Positions 1 through 8,559 are shown, counted from the stretch's first letter. The stretch is DNA of 64,000 bases from Micromonospora musae (GCF_003626635.1 NZ_RAZT01000004.1:1-64000); one strand, 5' to 3'. Notes: generated by a model from the sequence alone, not told the origin. Program-made: numbers and translations.

Positions 1-20
1 CGTCACCGCTATGGTGGCCA

Positions 21-77
21 CGAGGTCTCCGGTATTCAGGTTCTTCTTCGTCGATGAACCCTCTACCGGAGACCTCG
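21..77. repeat. 14-bp perfect inverted repeat
   Basis: CGAGGTCTCCGGTA at 21-34 is exactly reversed at 64-77, with 29 bases between. It lies just downstream of the tail of a recombinase relic on the minus strand. It could be a terminator hairpin for that gene or an element end. There is no T-run on either side. Confidence 0.5.
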
Positions 78-88
78 CTATCTATCGA

Positions 89-466
89 TCACCGACACGC
101 GCCATCTGACTTCGAGACACGACCTAGGCGTTCTACATGCTGACGACTGAGGGGTCGGCTCCGGCGCCGAGGGCGGCTCGGTGGCGCAAGTTTCGCGTCG
201 CGTTCGGCGATGGTTGCGTGAGCGGCGGCAACGGCCGGGGCGGGCTGGTTGGCCAACTGGGCGTCCGTCATTGCGGTGATCGTCGTTCTGAGGTGGCCCG
301 GAGTGAACGCGGTGGCGAGCCAGGTGTCGAGTGGATCGGTGAGGGCGTCCTCGCGCAGGTAGATGTCACGGGGGTGGTCGATCTCGTTGGCGAGGGCGTA
401 TTCACTCACGTGTCCTTCAAGATCTGCGACGATGCAAGAAAATGGATTGCGAATAGTCATGTCCAC
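89..466 (-). pseudogene. serine recombinase C-terminal fragment
   Basis: Residues about 18-75 of this frame (EYALANEIDHPRDIYLRED, then a conserved LDTWLATAF segment) match, by recollection of the family, the region after the zinc ribbon in large actinobacterial serine recombinases. The catalytic resolvase domain and zinc ribbon are absent, so only the last fifth of a normal protein remains. The final part (PSRPRRRSRPLSRQ onward) is low-complexity and looks like read-through into unrelated DNA. I infer the relic of an integrative element that once sat at the left edge of the window. Confidence 0.55.
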
Positions 467-483
467 TCTTTCCGTTGAACGCG

Positions 484-705
484 ATGCCGGATATTCCGCT
501 TGACCGGTACGGCCGCATTCTGGCCGGCGAGAACGAGGGCTACTTCATCCGCATCCACTTCGACGCGGAGGTCACTCACGGGTACTACGTGTTCTTGGTC
601 GACGATATCGATAGCCCCACTGACGGCGGTGACTACTGGGTTATGGACATGGCTGAGTTGGCGAACATGTTCCACGGCTCTGAGTGGCGCATCGAGTGGC
701 TGTGA
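484..705 (+). CDS. small hypothetical protein, 73 aa
   Basis: The ATG at 484 (MPDIPLDRYGRILAG) is preferred over a TTG nine bases upstream. The protein is acidic, without signal peptide or membrane segment, and rich in aromatic residues toward the end (GDYWVMDMAELANMFHGSEW). It has the look of a small single-domain cytoplasmic protein such as those of immunity-protein families, but no family can be named. Its coding character (varied third positions, acidic composition) is better than that of overlapping frames. It lies alone between a recombinase relic and non-coding DNA. Confidence 0.5.
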   Translation: MPDIPLDRYGRILAGENEGYFIRIHFDAEVTHGYYVFLVDDIDSPTDGGDYWVMDMAELANMFHGSEWRIEWL

Positions 706-1048
706 GGAAGTCAGCAGCGCTGGCTGACCACGCTCGTGGTCTCTGCCCGGCTCGATCATTGCCGGGTGTTGCCGATCTTCGCTCGGAGTTCGGGTTCGGA
801 GCGGGTGCGTTCTGCCAGGGTTGGGCGACGGGCGACGGGCGCCCGGTCGCCACATGACCACTGCGGCCGCAGGCGCGTAGAGCTGTGTGAACAGGGACAT
901 CTCTATGATGCGGGGGGCAACGATCCCCGCCCGTACGGCTCAAGCGGCGGTTTCGCCGGTGCTGCGACGCCAAGGCCGGTTCGACGACACCAACGGTCAC
1001 TACTACGCACGAAACTGACGAAACCATTCTGATGGACATGCTGATCGG
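706..1048. other. gap without recognisable gene
   Basis: Open frames exist on both strands but all are arginine/serine-rich shadows of GC-rich sequence with no recognisable motif. I see no hairpin or promoter that can be supported. Confidence 0.5.
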
Positions 1049-1366
1049 TTGCCGCCTGGCCGCGGTCACGCGGCTGGCTTACCGTCCGCTGTCATCGCCG
1101 CCGACGTCCGCGCCGGCCTGACGCCGACCGAGCGATGCGTCGCCCTCCTCGCGGCGGTCCGCGACGGGCACCTCGTCGCCCGCCCGTCGTTCTTCCAACT
1201 CCAGGCCGTACGCAAGGCCCGCGCCGGCGGCACCCCGCTGCACCTGATCACCCACGAGGACGTGCTGATCTTCCGCCGCCCCTCGATCGACTCGAGTTCA
1301 GCCAGCCTGGACAACGACACACGCACCGTGACCGGTCTCGTTGACGGTCCGGAGGTGCGTGATTGA
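1049..1366 (+). CDS. hypothetical protein, possibly phage or element derived
   Basis: The plausible coding part starts near residue 15 (AVIAADVRAGLTPTERCVALL) and continues to HEDVLIFRRPSIDSSSASLD. The listed start is a TTG and is uncertain. No family is recognised. It overlaps the start of the truncated DNA methyltransferase by a few bases, an arrangement seen in phage and integrative-element operons, which is the only hint of function. Confidence 0.35.
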   Translation: MPPGRGHAAGLPSAVIAADVRAGLTPTERCVALLAAVRDGHLVARPSFFQLQAVRKARAGGTPLHLITHEDVLIFRRPSIDSSSASLDNDTRTVTGLVDGPEVRD

Positions 1367-1592
1367 CCACCGAACCCCACCACGTATCGGATTCTTGTGC
1401 ACCGGCTTCGGCGGACTCGACCTGGCCGTCGAGCTGGTGCTCGGCGGCCGACCCACCTGGTACACCGAGGTCGACCGACACGTCCGCACCGTCCTGGCAT
1501 TGGATGGGCATGCGGTGCGCTTGACAGCCCGCCGAGTTGTGCGGCGGATTCCGGCCGCTGGCCGAGATCAGGGGCGTTCCCGAGTACCTTGA
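1341..1592 (+). pseudogene. truncated DNA cytosine-5 methyltransferase
   Basis: The frame contains RIGFLCTGFGGLDLAVELV, which is the motif I (SAM-binding FxGxGG) region of C5 cytosine methyltransferases, followed by a WYTEVDRHVRTVLAL segment matching motif II. The similarity stops near base 1510, after about 55 residues, and the rest of the frame is arginine-rich read-through. The PCQ catalytic loop and target-recognition domain are missing, so the gene cannot encode an active enzyme. A real start may be the GTG at 1356. It probably belonged to the same lost element as the recombinase relic. Confidence 0.6.
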
Positions 1593-1595
1593 CTA

Positions 1596-1808
1596 CGACG
1601 CCGGCGGTTGGTGGTTGCCGGCTTGGCCGTCTCGATGCTGGCTACGGCTGCGGCGCTCGTGCTGGCGTATCCGTCGGTCGCCGCGACCATCTGCCCCGCT
1701 GCCACGTGGCTGGTGCTGGTGCAGTAGGGGCTCTATGCCGAACCGGGCTTGTCCTGTGCCGACCGGCAGGGCCTCCGGCTGCTTCCAAGCGGGAACCACC
1801 GGCTGTAG
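1596..1808 (+). pseudogene. frameshifted secreted protein relic
   Basis: From 1596 one frame reads RRRRLVVAGLAVSMLA followed by a hydrophobic run and an AYPSVAATICPA segment, typical of an N-terminal signal or membrane anchor, ending at a TAG at 1725. The adjacent frame then reads GLYAEPGLSCADRQGLRLL to a stop at 1806-1808, which resembles the mature part of a short actinobacterial exported protein. I infer one small gene broken by frameshift. No functional name can be given. Confidence 0.35.
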
Positions 1809-1822
1809 AGGGTTATCCGTCG

Positions 1823-2707
1823 TCACACCACCCGGGCGACGGTGCCCACGGGAGGTTCGGGAACGGCGTCGGGGTGCAGGATCGCGGCGATCGCTTCGAC
1901 GCCGTCGACGAGCCGCGGACCCGGGCGTACGACGAGGCCGTCCGCGTCGATCGCCCACACCGCGGCCCCGGGAAACCTCGGTGCGACCGTTTCGGCCTGC
2001 TGCGTCGCGCCGTCGAGCTGGAATCCACAGGGCGTGACGAGTACGACGTCGGGAGCGGCGTCACTGAGTTCCTGCCAGGTTGTCTGCACCGACCGGTCAC
2101 CGGGGCGGGCGGCAACTGGGTTGCCGCCGGCGCTTCGCACCAGGTCGGGCACCCAGTGCCCGGCGGTGAACGGCGGGTCGACCCACTCCACGATGGCGAC
2201 GCGGGGTCGCGGCCGGCCGGCGACCGCCGCCGCGACGGCCTTGAGCCGGGCGCGCAGGCTGGTGACCAGCGCCTCGGACCGTTCGGGTACGCCGGCCCGG
2301 GCGCCTACCGCAAGGATCGTGTCGAGGACCTCGTCGAGCGTGTGCGGGTCCAGGGACAGTACGTCGGCGCGGCAGCCGAGGTAGTCCAAGGCGTCCGAGA
2401 CCTGGCCTGAGGGCAGGGCGCACACTCGGCAGAGGTCCTGCGTGAGGATCAGCTCAGGTTTCAGGCCGGCCAGCGCGCCCCCGTGCAGGGTGTAGAGGTC
2501 GCGGCCTGCTGCCATCTGTGCCTTAACGTAGGCGTCGATCTCGTGTGGAGTGAGGCCGCGGGTGTCCCGGCCGCCGACCACGACGGTCTTGTCGCCCCGT
2601 GCGGCGGGCGGCACGTCACACTCGAACGTCACGCCAATCAGGTCGTCACCTAAACCGAGGGCGTAGACGATCTCCGTCGCGGACGGCAGCAGGGATACCA
2701 GACGCAT
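1823..2707 (-). CDS. BtuF-like cobalamin/corrinoid-binding protein
   Basis: A 294-residue periplasmic-binding-type protein of the PF01497 (BtuF/FecB) fold, starting MRLVSLLPSATEIVYALGLG, the typical first strand and helix of BtuF-like cobalamin-binding proteins. The start at 2707 is chosen over an upstream frame start because it begins at the conserved segment and has AGGA eight bases ahead. No signal peptide or lipobox is present, which is common for the actinobacterial single-gene version of this family. No permease or ATPase lies beside it. The ligand (corrinoid or other metal chelate) is inferred from the family only. Confidence 0.75.
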   Translation of the reverse strand: MRLVSLLPSATEIVYALGLGDDLIGVTFECDVPPAARGDKTVVVGGRDTRGLTPHEIDAYVKAQMAAGRDLYTLHGGALAGLKPELILTQDLCRVCALPSGQVSDALDYLGCRADVLSLDPHTLDEVLDTILAVGARAGVPERSEALVTSLRARLKAVAAAVAGRPRPRVAIVEWVDPPFTAGHWVPDLVRSAGGNPVAARPGDRSVQTTWQELSDAAPDVVLVTPCGFQLDGATQQAETVAPRFPGAAVWAIDADGLVVRPGPRLVDGVEAIAAILHPDAVPEPPVGTVARVV

Positions 2708-2789
2708 AAGGCCATCCTGCCCGTTCCCGCCGCGATGAGCGAGCTGACTCAACCGTGCCGTGACGGCGCTGTTGCGGTTCTCTGATCGG

Positions 2790-3417
2790 CGGACGCGTTG
2801 AACCCCGGTTCGTCGCCGACCACCAGCAGCGCTACGGCGTGAAGCGGTTGTGTCAGATCATCGGGGTGTCTCGATCCGGCTACTGCTGGCGTTCGGCCGC
2901 TGAAGCGCGCGCCGTCCGTGACGCTGCGGATACGGCTCTCGCGGTCCGGATCCGAGCGCGGTACACGCGGAGTACGACGGCACGTACGGAACACCACGAA
3001 TCACCGCCGAACTCCGCGATGCCAGCCTGCCGGTCAACTGTAAGCGGGCCGCACGGGTGATGCGCCGCTTCGGCATGCAGGGCCTGCGGCTGCGCCGCCG
3101 CCTCCGCACGGTGGTGCCGGACCCCGCCGAGGCGAAGGCCCCGGACCTGATCCGCCGGGACTTCACCGCCCCCGCCGTCAACCAGCGCTACGTCGGCCAC
3201 ATCACTTACCGATCGGTCGGGGAGCGCGGCTTCCTCCACCTGGCCACCGTCCTCGACCTGCACTCCCGGCGCCTCGCGGGCTGGGCGATCGCCGAGCACA
3301 TGCGCATCGACCTGGTCATCGACGCCCTTCACCCAGCACAGCGCCCCCGCGGCAGCCTGCACGGAGCGTTCATGAACACCGACCACGGAGCCCAGGGCGG
3401 ATTCAAGCGGTCGTCGC
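2790..3417 (+). pseudogene. IS3-family transposase OrfB fragment
   Basis: The frame at 2809-2960 (HQQRYGVKRLCQIIGVSRSGYC) is the HTH_21 part of IS3-group OrfB; the reading frame then shifts once near 2960 and continues through NQRYVGHITYRSVGERGFLHL and TVLDLHSRRLAGWAI to NTDHGAQ. The first catalytic aspartate (normally VGDITY) is histidine here, and the protein is cut off after the second-aspartate region at about 3417, where the degenerate terminal repeat of CRISPR array 1 begins. OrfA and both insertion-sequence ends are missing. It is a dead relic bordering the CRISPR locus. Confidence 0.8.
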
Positions 3418-3647
3418 GGCTGTGGATGGCGATGACCATGTCATGGCCCTCCGGATTCAGCTCGGTTTCTATGCCCGCTGGGGTGGGCGGTGGATGGCGA
3501 TGGTCGACCATCTGGACGATCCTCTGGGCGATCCTCAGCGTTTCTATGCCCGCTGGGGTGGGCTGTGGATGGCGATATTCTCCTTCAATCTGTGCAGACA
3601 TGGAAGAGAAGTTTCTATGCCCGCTGGGGTGGGCTGTGAATGGCGAT
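3418..3647 (-). CRISPR. CRISPR array 1, three complete repeats plus degenerate end
   Basis: Complete 37-base repeats lie at 3465-3501, 3540-3576 and 3611-3647; on the plus strand each starts GTTTCTATGCCCGCTGG and ends TGGCGAT. A partial repeat (matching only its last 16 bases) is at 3418-3433. Spacers are 3434-3464 (31 nt), 3502-3539 (38 nt) and 3577-3610 (34 nt). The repeat read on the minus strand ends in GAAAC, and the degenerate copy is on the left, so transcription is leftward from a leader on the right. The repeats at 3465 (GGGCGG for GGGCTG) and 3611 (GTGAAT for GTGGAT) each carry a substitution. Confidence 0.95.
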
Positions 3648-3867
3648 CCTACCGGGGAATCGGTGGGTCTGACGTGCCGGGATGAAGATCATCGCGCACG
3701 CCTCCGTGTGTCGGCGTCCAGGGGTGGTGTGTCCCAGGCCACAGGCACCGGGAAATGCTGGTCTCAGCTGCCCATACAGGGTTTTGCGCACCTACGCTCC
3801 TGACGGGATCATCTGGCGAGTCCGGGTTCGGGTGGTATGTCGGAGAACTGGCGGGCGATGCTGATCG
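3648..3867 (-). promoter_or_regulatory. leader of CRISPR array 1
   Basis: The 220 bases between the array and the cas2 stop resemble, in order, the sequence flanking array 2: CCTACC at the repeat edge, GGGTCTGA, AATGAAGAT-like and CCAGGCCACA-like blocks, and AGTCCGGGTTCGGGTGGT near the far end. Conservation beside two arrays identifies it as the leader that carries the promoter and integration site, placed on the side where the repeats are least degenerate. Confidence 0.7.
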
Positions 3868-4161
3868 TCACACGATCCAGAAGTCGACGCGTTCCTCGAT
3901 TGTTCGGCGGCCGTAGATTATCCGCTGGTTGAGGAGTTCGGGAGTCAGCCGGTAGAGGCGCACCTGGTCGTCGTCGGGGTCGATCAGGTCACGTAGGTGT
4001 TCCCGGAAGGCGGCTGCCGCGTCAATGTCGGGTAGTTCCACCTCGAAGACGGACAGTTGCACCCGTGGGCCGTAACCTGAGAGGAACATTGACACGTCGG
4101 CGCGGCGGTCGTCGTCGGCGATGTCGTACGCGATCAGGTAGCGGATTCGGCTCACCGCCAC
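3868..4161 (-). CDS. cas2: CRISPR-associated Cas2
   Basis: Cas2 forms the central dimer of the Cas1-Cas2 integration complex that inserts new spacers at the leader end. The 97-residue protein begins VAVSRIRYLIAYDIADDDRR, with the conserved first strand and Asp (YDI) of the ferredoxin-like fold, and ends RTIEERVDFWIV. The GTG at 4161 (or at 4155) fits the family length of 90-100 residues; a longer frame up to 4344 adds an arginine/serine-rich piece overlapping RT-Cas1 and is rejected. It is 118 bases downstream of the RT-Cas1 stop on the same strand and upstream of array 1. Confidence 0.88.
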   Translation of the reverse strand: MAVSRIRYLIAYDIADDDRRADVSMFLSGYGPRVQLSVFEVELPDIDAAAAFREHLRDLIDPDDDQVRLYRLTPELLNQRIIYGRRTIEERVDFWIV

Positions 4162-4279
4162 CCACCGGCCGGTATTCCGGCTTGCGGCCTGACAGCACGG
4201 CGGCGAGCGTCCGAGCCTGTGCCAGGAGGACGTGCCGCCAGGGGATCCCGTCGCCGTTCGGCCGGGTGGTGTACCAGGG

Positions 4280-6012
4280 TCAGCATGCGGCGTTCGTACC
4301 GTTGAGGAACGCGCGTCGGCCGTGGTCGTCGAGCCGGCAGCCACGGTCTTCGGTGAGGGCGAAGTTCATCGGGGTGACCTGCCCGGTGCGGACCAGGCGG
4401 ACCACCATCGCGTCAACCACCACGGGCCGCAACCCCTCGACCAGGTCCAGGGCGAGGGACGGGCGGTTGCGGCGCGGCGAGTGCAGCATCCTCAGGTACG
4501 GGTCGAGGCCGGCGAGCTGACACGCGGCCACCGCCTCGTTGGTAAGTAGGGTGTAGCCGAAGGAGAGCATCGCGTTCACCGGGTCGGGCGGCGGGCGACG
4601 CTGCCGAGAGGTGAATCCCCACTCCGGTCCGAGGATCTGGGCCAGCGCGGCGAAGTAGCCGCGGGTGGCCGAGCCTTCGTATCCCATCAGCTCGGCGGCG
4701 CTGTCAGCGGCGAGCGCCGACTGTCGCGCGGCCGCGAGCCGCGCCTGCCGTTCGGCCAGCTCAGGGGCTTGCTGCGCACGGGCGGCGCGCAGCAGGCCTA
4801 CCCGCATGTTCGTCACCTTCCCGGCCACCATCTGGCGGGCGATGCGTAGCGCCCGCCGATCGTCGCCGGCAGCACGGTACTGCGCCAGCCTCAACTCCGG
4901 GTCCGTACCGTCCAGACCGGACACCCGGGCGGCATGCCGGCCGTCCTCATACAGCCAGGCCAGCTCGATGCCCCGCTCAACCACCCGCTGTAGCAGGGTA
5001 GACGTGACACCCACCCGGCCGAAACACACGATTTGACGTACCCGCTTGAGGTTGACGTTGGCGAGTAGCCGGTCACCGTCCTGCACCCGCAGCCGTTCGC
5101 CCTTGACCCGGAGCAGGGCACCCTGCGTGGTCACAAAAACGGTGCCCTGCAGCGGCTTAGCCTGCGCGTCCGCGGTCGAGCCGGAGGTGGCGGTGACGAC
5201 CTGCCCACAGAACGGCACTCCCTCGTCGAACCCGATCACCCGCCGATCGTCTGCGTTGAGCCGAAGGCCGAGCGCGTCAGCCTCGGCGGCGGCGAGTTCG
5301 AGCACCCGCAACCCGGTCGGGCGATCGGATACCGGGATCGCGATATCGTCGCCGTAGCGCACCACACGATGGCCAAGCCGCATCAGTGCGCGGTCGAACG
5401 TGTCCAGGTAAAGATTCGCCAGCAGCGGCGACAGGCGGCCGCCCTGATGCAGGCCACGCCCACCGTTGGTCCGTTCACCAATCACCGGCCGGGCGACCAG
5501 CTGCTCCACGAGCGCCACCAGCTCCGCATCCGGTACGAGCTCACGCAGCCGACGCAGCAGCGGCCAGCGCGGAATGCTGTCGAAGCAGTCGTCGATATCG
5601 CAGCGGGCCACGAAAGTCAGCCCCGACTCGCGACTTCCGCCAAGGCGCGTACGGCGTCTTTGACCCCGAGCCCCCGCCGGTAGACGAAACTCCAGGGCGA
5701 CAGCGTCGGGTCAACCACCGGATCGAGTACATCCAACAGTGCCCGCTCCACGATACGGTCCTCAATCGCGCCGATCGCCAGAGCGCGGGTGCCACCGTCC
5801 GGCTTCGGAATCGAAATGCGTGTCATCGGCTTCGGCTCGTAACGGTCGCTGGCCAAGTCTTGCGACAGCTCGCTCAGCCGGACAAGAGCCCGCGAGTCGA
5901 ATGCCATGACCGCGGCGCTCGGCTGCCCATCGTCGTACGCGTTCTCCCGCACCTCCTCCCACGCGCGCAACAGCGCGTCACCAGTCATCGCCCGCGCCAA
6001 CAACGCCCCCAC
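4280..6012 (-). pseudogene. cas1: reverse transcriptase-Cas1 fusion, one-base frameshift
   Basis: RT-Cas1 fusions let type III systems acquire spacers from RNA as well as DNA. The first frame (GTG at 6012, well-placed AAGGGAGAA ribosome site) holds RT motifs 0-2 (ISIPKPDGGTRALAIGAIED, WSFVYRRGLGVKDAV) and stops at 5617. The second frame holds the catalytic motif (CDIDDCFDSIP), QGGRLSPLLAN, RYGDD and then a complete Cas1 with the expected metal ligands Glu (MGYEGSA), His (MLHSPRR) and Glu (LDLVEG). Adding one G near 5637 (GCGAGT to GCGGAGT) restores a single 577-residue frame reading EVAESGLTFVARCD across the join. Whether it is a real mutation, programmed slippage or a sequencing error cannot be decided here. 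Without correction, the downstream frame alone could still yield Cas1 with an incomplete RT. Confidence 0.88.
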
Positions 6013-6064
6013 AGGTTCTCCCTTTCCCGGCCCACCCGCAGATACCGATAGTGCCGCTGGAGCA

Positions 6065-6322
6065 CTTCCTTCGCCCGCTGAGGTGGGCTGTGGATGGCTA
6101 TACAGGGCAGTCGAGGATGCAACAGCTGCTGTGGGGGTTTCTATGCCCGCTGGGGTGGGCTGTGGATGGCTATGAAAGATTTGTTTCGCCGGACTTGCTG
6201 TAATGCTGGGTGCGTTTCTATGCCCGCTGGGGTGGGCTGTGGATGGCTATTCCGAGAGGACAAAAGCAATCATCATCCCCTACCTGTTTCTATGCCCGCT
6301 GGGGTGGGCTGTGGATGGCGAT
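6065..6322 (-). CRISPR. CRISPR array 2, three complete repeats plus degenerate end
   Basis: Complete 37-base repeats at 6137-6173, 6214-6250 and 6286-6322, with a degenerate copy at 6065-6101 (CGCCCGCTGAGGTGGGCTG core). Spacers are 6102-6136 (35 nt), 6174-6213 (40 nt) and 6251-6285 (35 nt). Distal copies end GGCTAT on the plus strand while the copy beside the leader ends GGCGAT, the form used throughout array 1. Transcription is leftward, repeat ending in GAAAC, as in array 1. The array sits between cas6 and the RT-Cas1 gene. Confidence 0.95.
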
Positions 6323-6549
6323 CCTACCTGATATGGGTGGGTCTGAGCTGCCCCAATGAAGATTATTCCGCGCCTCGCGGAGCGTTGCCCCTGAAGCGAC
6401 GTGGGCCAGGCCACAACTGCGATGAAGTTGGCGTTGACGTGCGCAAATGCGGTTGCGCGTACCTCGGCTTCCGAGCGATGCATCTGGGCAGTCCGGGTTC
6501 GGGTGGTTTGCCGGGGTAGTGGTCGACGCGGACGCCGGCTGACCACCGA
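6323..6549 (-). promoter_or_regulatory. leader of CRISPR array 2
   Basis: The 227 bases between the array and the cas6 stop share ordered blocks with the leader of array 1 (CCTACC, GGGTGGGTCTGA, AATGAAGAT, GGCCAGGCCACA, AGTCCGGGTTCGGGTGGT). Its position next to the intact repeat edge and away from the degenerate repeat fits a leader. Confidence 0.7.
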
Positions 6550-7248
6550 TCACTGTTGCAGGAGTTCGGTTGAGCCGAGACCGTGGGTGGTGCCGTGCCC
6601 GAGGCCCGCGATCACCATGAAGCCGTTGAGTGTGGCGAAGAGTCGTGAGACGCCTGGTGGCGCGGTGCGGGGCAGGCCGAGCGAGATCGTGCCGAGGAAG
6701 CCGGCGCTACGGGCGCCGTGCCATGTGTAGGGCTCGGTGTGGATGTTGTGGGCGTAGAGAAGCGCGGTGCGGCTCAACTCTCGTACGTCGTCGTCGGTTG
6801 CCTGGCCGCCTGCGGACCGGAAGCGTCGGGCGAGCGTCGAGTAGATCAGGTAGGGGTCTGGTAGGGGGTAGTCCCGCCCGTGCTGGCGGAACTTGGCCGG
6901 TGTGGTGACCATGAGCCGGACTCGCCGGGCGGGAACGCTGTCGGTCAGTCGCTCCAGCGGGATTCGCTGGATGCGCGCTTCGGTCACCTCGCACCAGTGG
7001 GCGCCGAAGCGTAGTCGCTGTGGTATCCCGGTGGCCGGGGGTGGGGTGTCCGGCAGCCAGCTGAGGATCACCCCGGCGCACTTGTCGGGCGGGCCTTGCA
7101 GCCGAGCGGTGAAGGGCTTGTCGTCGGCGTGATGTGCCTCGTCGCCCTCCTGAAAAAATCCGCAGGCGAACGCGTGCAGGTGGTCGTGGTACGGCTGGGC
7201 GCTGAGATCGACCGGTGTCGCGAGATTGATTGTCCACTGCGTCGGCAT
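6550..7248 (-). CDS. cas6: CRISPR RNA endoribonuclease Cas6
   Basis: Cas6 cleaves within each repeat of the precursor transcript to release crRNAs for the Cmr complex. The 232-residue protein begins MPTQWTINLATPVDLSAQPYHDHLHAF, a typical first ferredoxin-like strand, and ends with a glycine-rich loop, VIAGLGHGTTHGLGSTELLQQ, like the C-terminal G-rich region of Cas6. The candidate catalytic His lies in the first third (HLHAFACGF), but the active site cannot be fixed by eye. It starts 12 bases after the cmr1 stop and lies just upstream of array 2 leader, so it is the last gene of the effector operon. Confidence 0.82.
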   Translation of the reverse strand: MPTQWTINLATPVDLSAQPYHDHLHAFACGFFQEGDEAHHADDKPFTARLQGPPDKCAGVILSWLPDTPPPATGIPQRLRFGAHWCEVTEARIQRIPLERLTDSVPARRVRLMVTTPAKFRQHGRDYPLPDPYLIYSTLARRFRSAGGQATDDDVRELSRTALLYAHNIHTEPYTWHGARSAGFLGTISLGLPRTAPPGVSRLFATLNGFMVIAGLGHGTTHGLGSTELLQQ

Positions 7249-7260
7249 CCGGGCCCGCTC

Positions 7261-8559
7261 TTAACGGGTTGCGGCGCGGACGAACGAGTCGCCTCGGCTC
7301 AACGTGGTTATCCAATTCGTGCTGAGTTCCCTGACGTCGGCCACGCTGACGTCGAGCTTTTTGCTCTGTGGGCCGCGCAGGAAGACCTCGGCCTCGCCGT
7401 CGGGCAGGAAACGACCGAGGAACGCGAAGGAGAGCAGGCGCCACCCGTTGTCGCCGTCCTGTACCGGTCGTAGCCACAGCGGAGAGGCACGGCGGAGGGG
7501 GGCCTTCCCGCCGGCGGCCGCAGCGGTCTTCTCCGGCTGCACGATGTTTCCGTCTTTGAAGTTGACCGGGAGTCCCAGTGCGCCCAGCGCGAACCGGCGG
7601 TCGTTGCCCCGGACGGTGTGTAACCATTCGCGGGTCTTGATCGGCGGGTGGTACGGCGCGCCCGGTGCCGGCTCGGTGGCCCGGAACCAGCGGTACTGCT
7701 CGCCGGCGAAGCCGAGGACCGCCGGCCAGTCGCCGAAGGTACGGGCGCTGAGCCCGGCGATGAATATGTCGGGGCCGCCGAACACGGGATAGGTGGGCAG
7801 GTCAGCCCAGCCTTCGGGTGCCGCCTCGCCTACATCCTGTCGAGCCAGGGCGGCGATTCGGGCCAGCGCCGGTGCGCACGCCGCGATCTCCGGCGGCCGA
7901 CCCTGCTCGTCCGAGTCCAACCCGTCGCCGGATACGACGGCGGCGGCGCACAGCCTCTCGGTGGTCCAGGGCGTGGGCAGGTGACCTTCGACCGCGATGA
8001 CACGCAGCCCGCCGAAGCCGCGACGGGTGCGGGCACCGAGGCCGCCGTAGCGGCACAGGGACCATAGTGCCGCCATGACGAGCGCGGCGGTGTCGTCGTC
8101 CCGGGGGAGGCGCAGTTGCAGGTCGAAGGTCGTACCCGGCGCGACGAAGGGGCGGGTGAGCTGACATCCGCGGCCGGCGGGCTTGGACAGCCCTTGACCG
8201 GCGAGGTAGCCGATCCACCTGGCGTCGTCGCGTTTGCACCAGTCAGGCTGGCTGTTACGGCTGACCGGTGGCGGTTTCGGGACTCGCATTGCGACCGACG
8301 ACGCTCGCGTGGTGCTGCCGAAGACCCGGCTCTCCAGTGCGGCGAGTACGTGGATCTGGTTGCCCACCTCCGCACCGGCGATCGCGCGCAGCCAGTACCG
8401 CATCGCGCCGCGCAGGGATGACACGCGTATCCCGGCGTCGGCGTCGAGGTTTCGGGCGCTCCGGCTGTTTCCGCCTTCCGTCGATTCGGACGGTGCCGGC
8501 TGATGGCCTCCGTTGAACAGCGGGGTGGTTACCTGCATGGTCAGCGTCGTCCAAGCCAT
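7261..8559 (-). CDS. cmr1: type III-B RAMP protein Cmr1
   Basis: Cmr1 (Cas7 superfamily) caps the head of the Cmr complex near the 3' end of the crRNA. The 432-residue protein has the family signature near its start: TPLFNGG, then IRVSSLRGAMRYWLRA and ESRVFGSTT, the usual RAMP glycine-containing segment. A second half with GLSARTFGDWPAVLGFAGEQ and FLGRFLPDGEAEV agrees with the two-domain length of Cmr1. The ATG at 8559 starts 36 bases after the stop of the membrane-protein gene; it is the only cmr gene separated from the rest by other genes. Confidence 0.85.
   Translation of the reverse strand: MAWTTLTMQVTTPLFNGGHQPAPSESTEGGNSRSARNLDADAGIRVSSLRGAMRYWLRAIAGAEVGNQIHVLAALESRVFGSTTRASSVAMRVPKPPPVSRNSQPDWCKRDDARWIGYLAGQGLSKPAGRGCQLTRPFVAPGTTFDLQLRLPRDDDTAALVMAALWSLCRYGGLGARTRRGFGGLRVIAVEGHLPTPWTTERLCAAAVVSGDGLDSDEQGRPPEIAACAPALARIAALARQDVGEAAPEGWADLPTYPVFGGPDIFIAGLSARTFGDWPAVLGFAGEQYRWFRATEPAPGAPYHPPIKTREWLHTVRGNDRRFALGALGLPVNFKDGNIVQPEKTAAAAGGKAPLRRASPLWLRPVQDGDNGWRLLSFAFLGRFLPDGEAEVFLRGPQSKKLDVSVADVRELSTNWITTLSRGDSFVRAATR

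Noticed and set aside
1397..2410. 337-residue open frame on the plus strand
   Set aside because: It runs through the methyltransferase relic and antisense to the BtuF-like gene, is arginine/glycine-rich and shows no domain: a GC-rich shadow.
3057..3803. 248-residue frame joining the transposase with CRISPR array 1
   Set aside because: After residue 120 the frame only translates the repeats (SMPAGVG recurring); the true feature is the transposase relic followed by the array.
4162..4344. N-terminal extension of Cas2
   Set aside because: It is Ser/Arg/Pro-rich, overlaps RT-Cas1 and exceeds the family length; the GTG at 4161 fits the conserved start.
6094..6519. 141-residue frame across array 2
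   Set aside because: The repeated YARWGGLW/SMPAGVGCGW text is the CRISPR repeat in translation.
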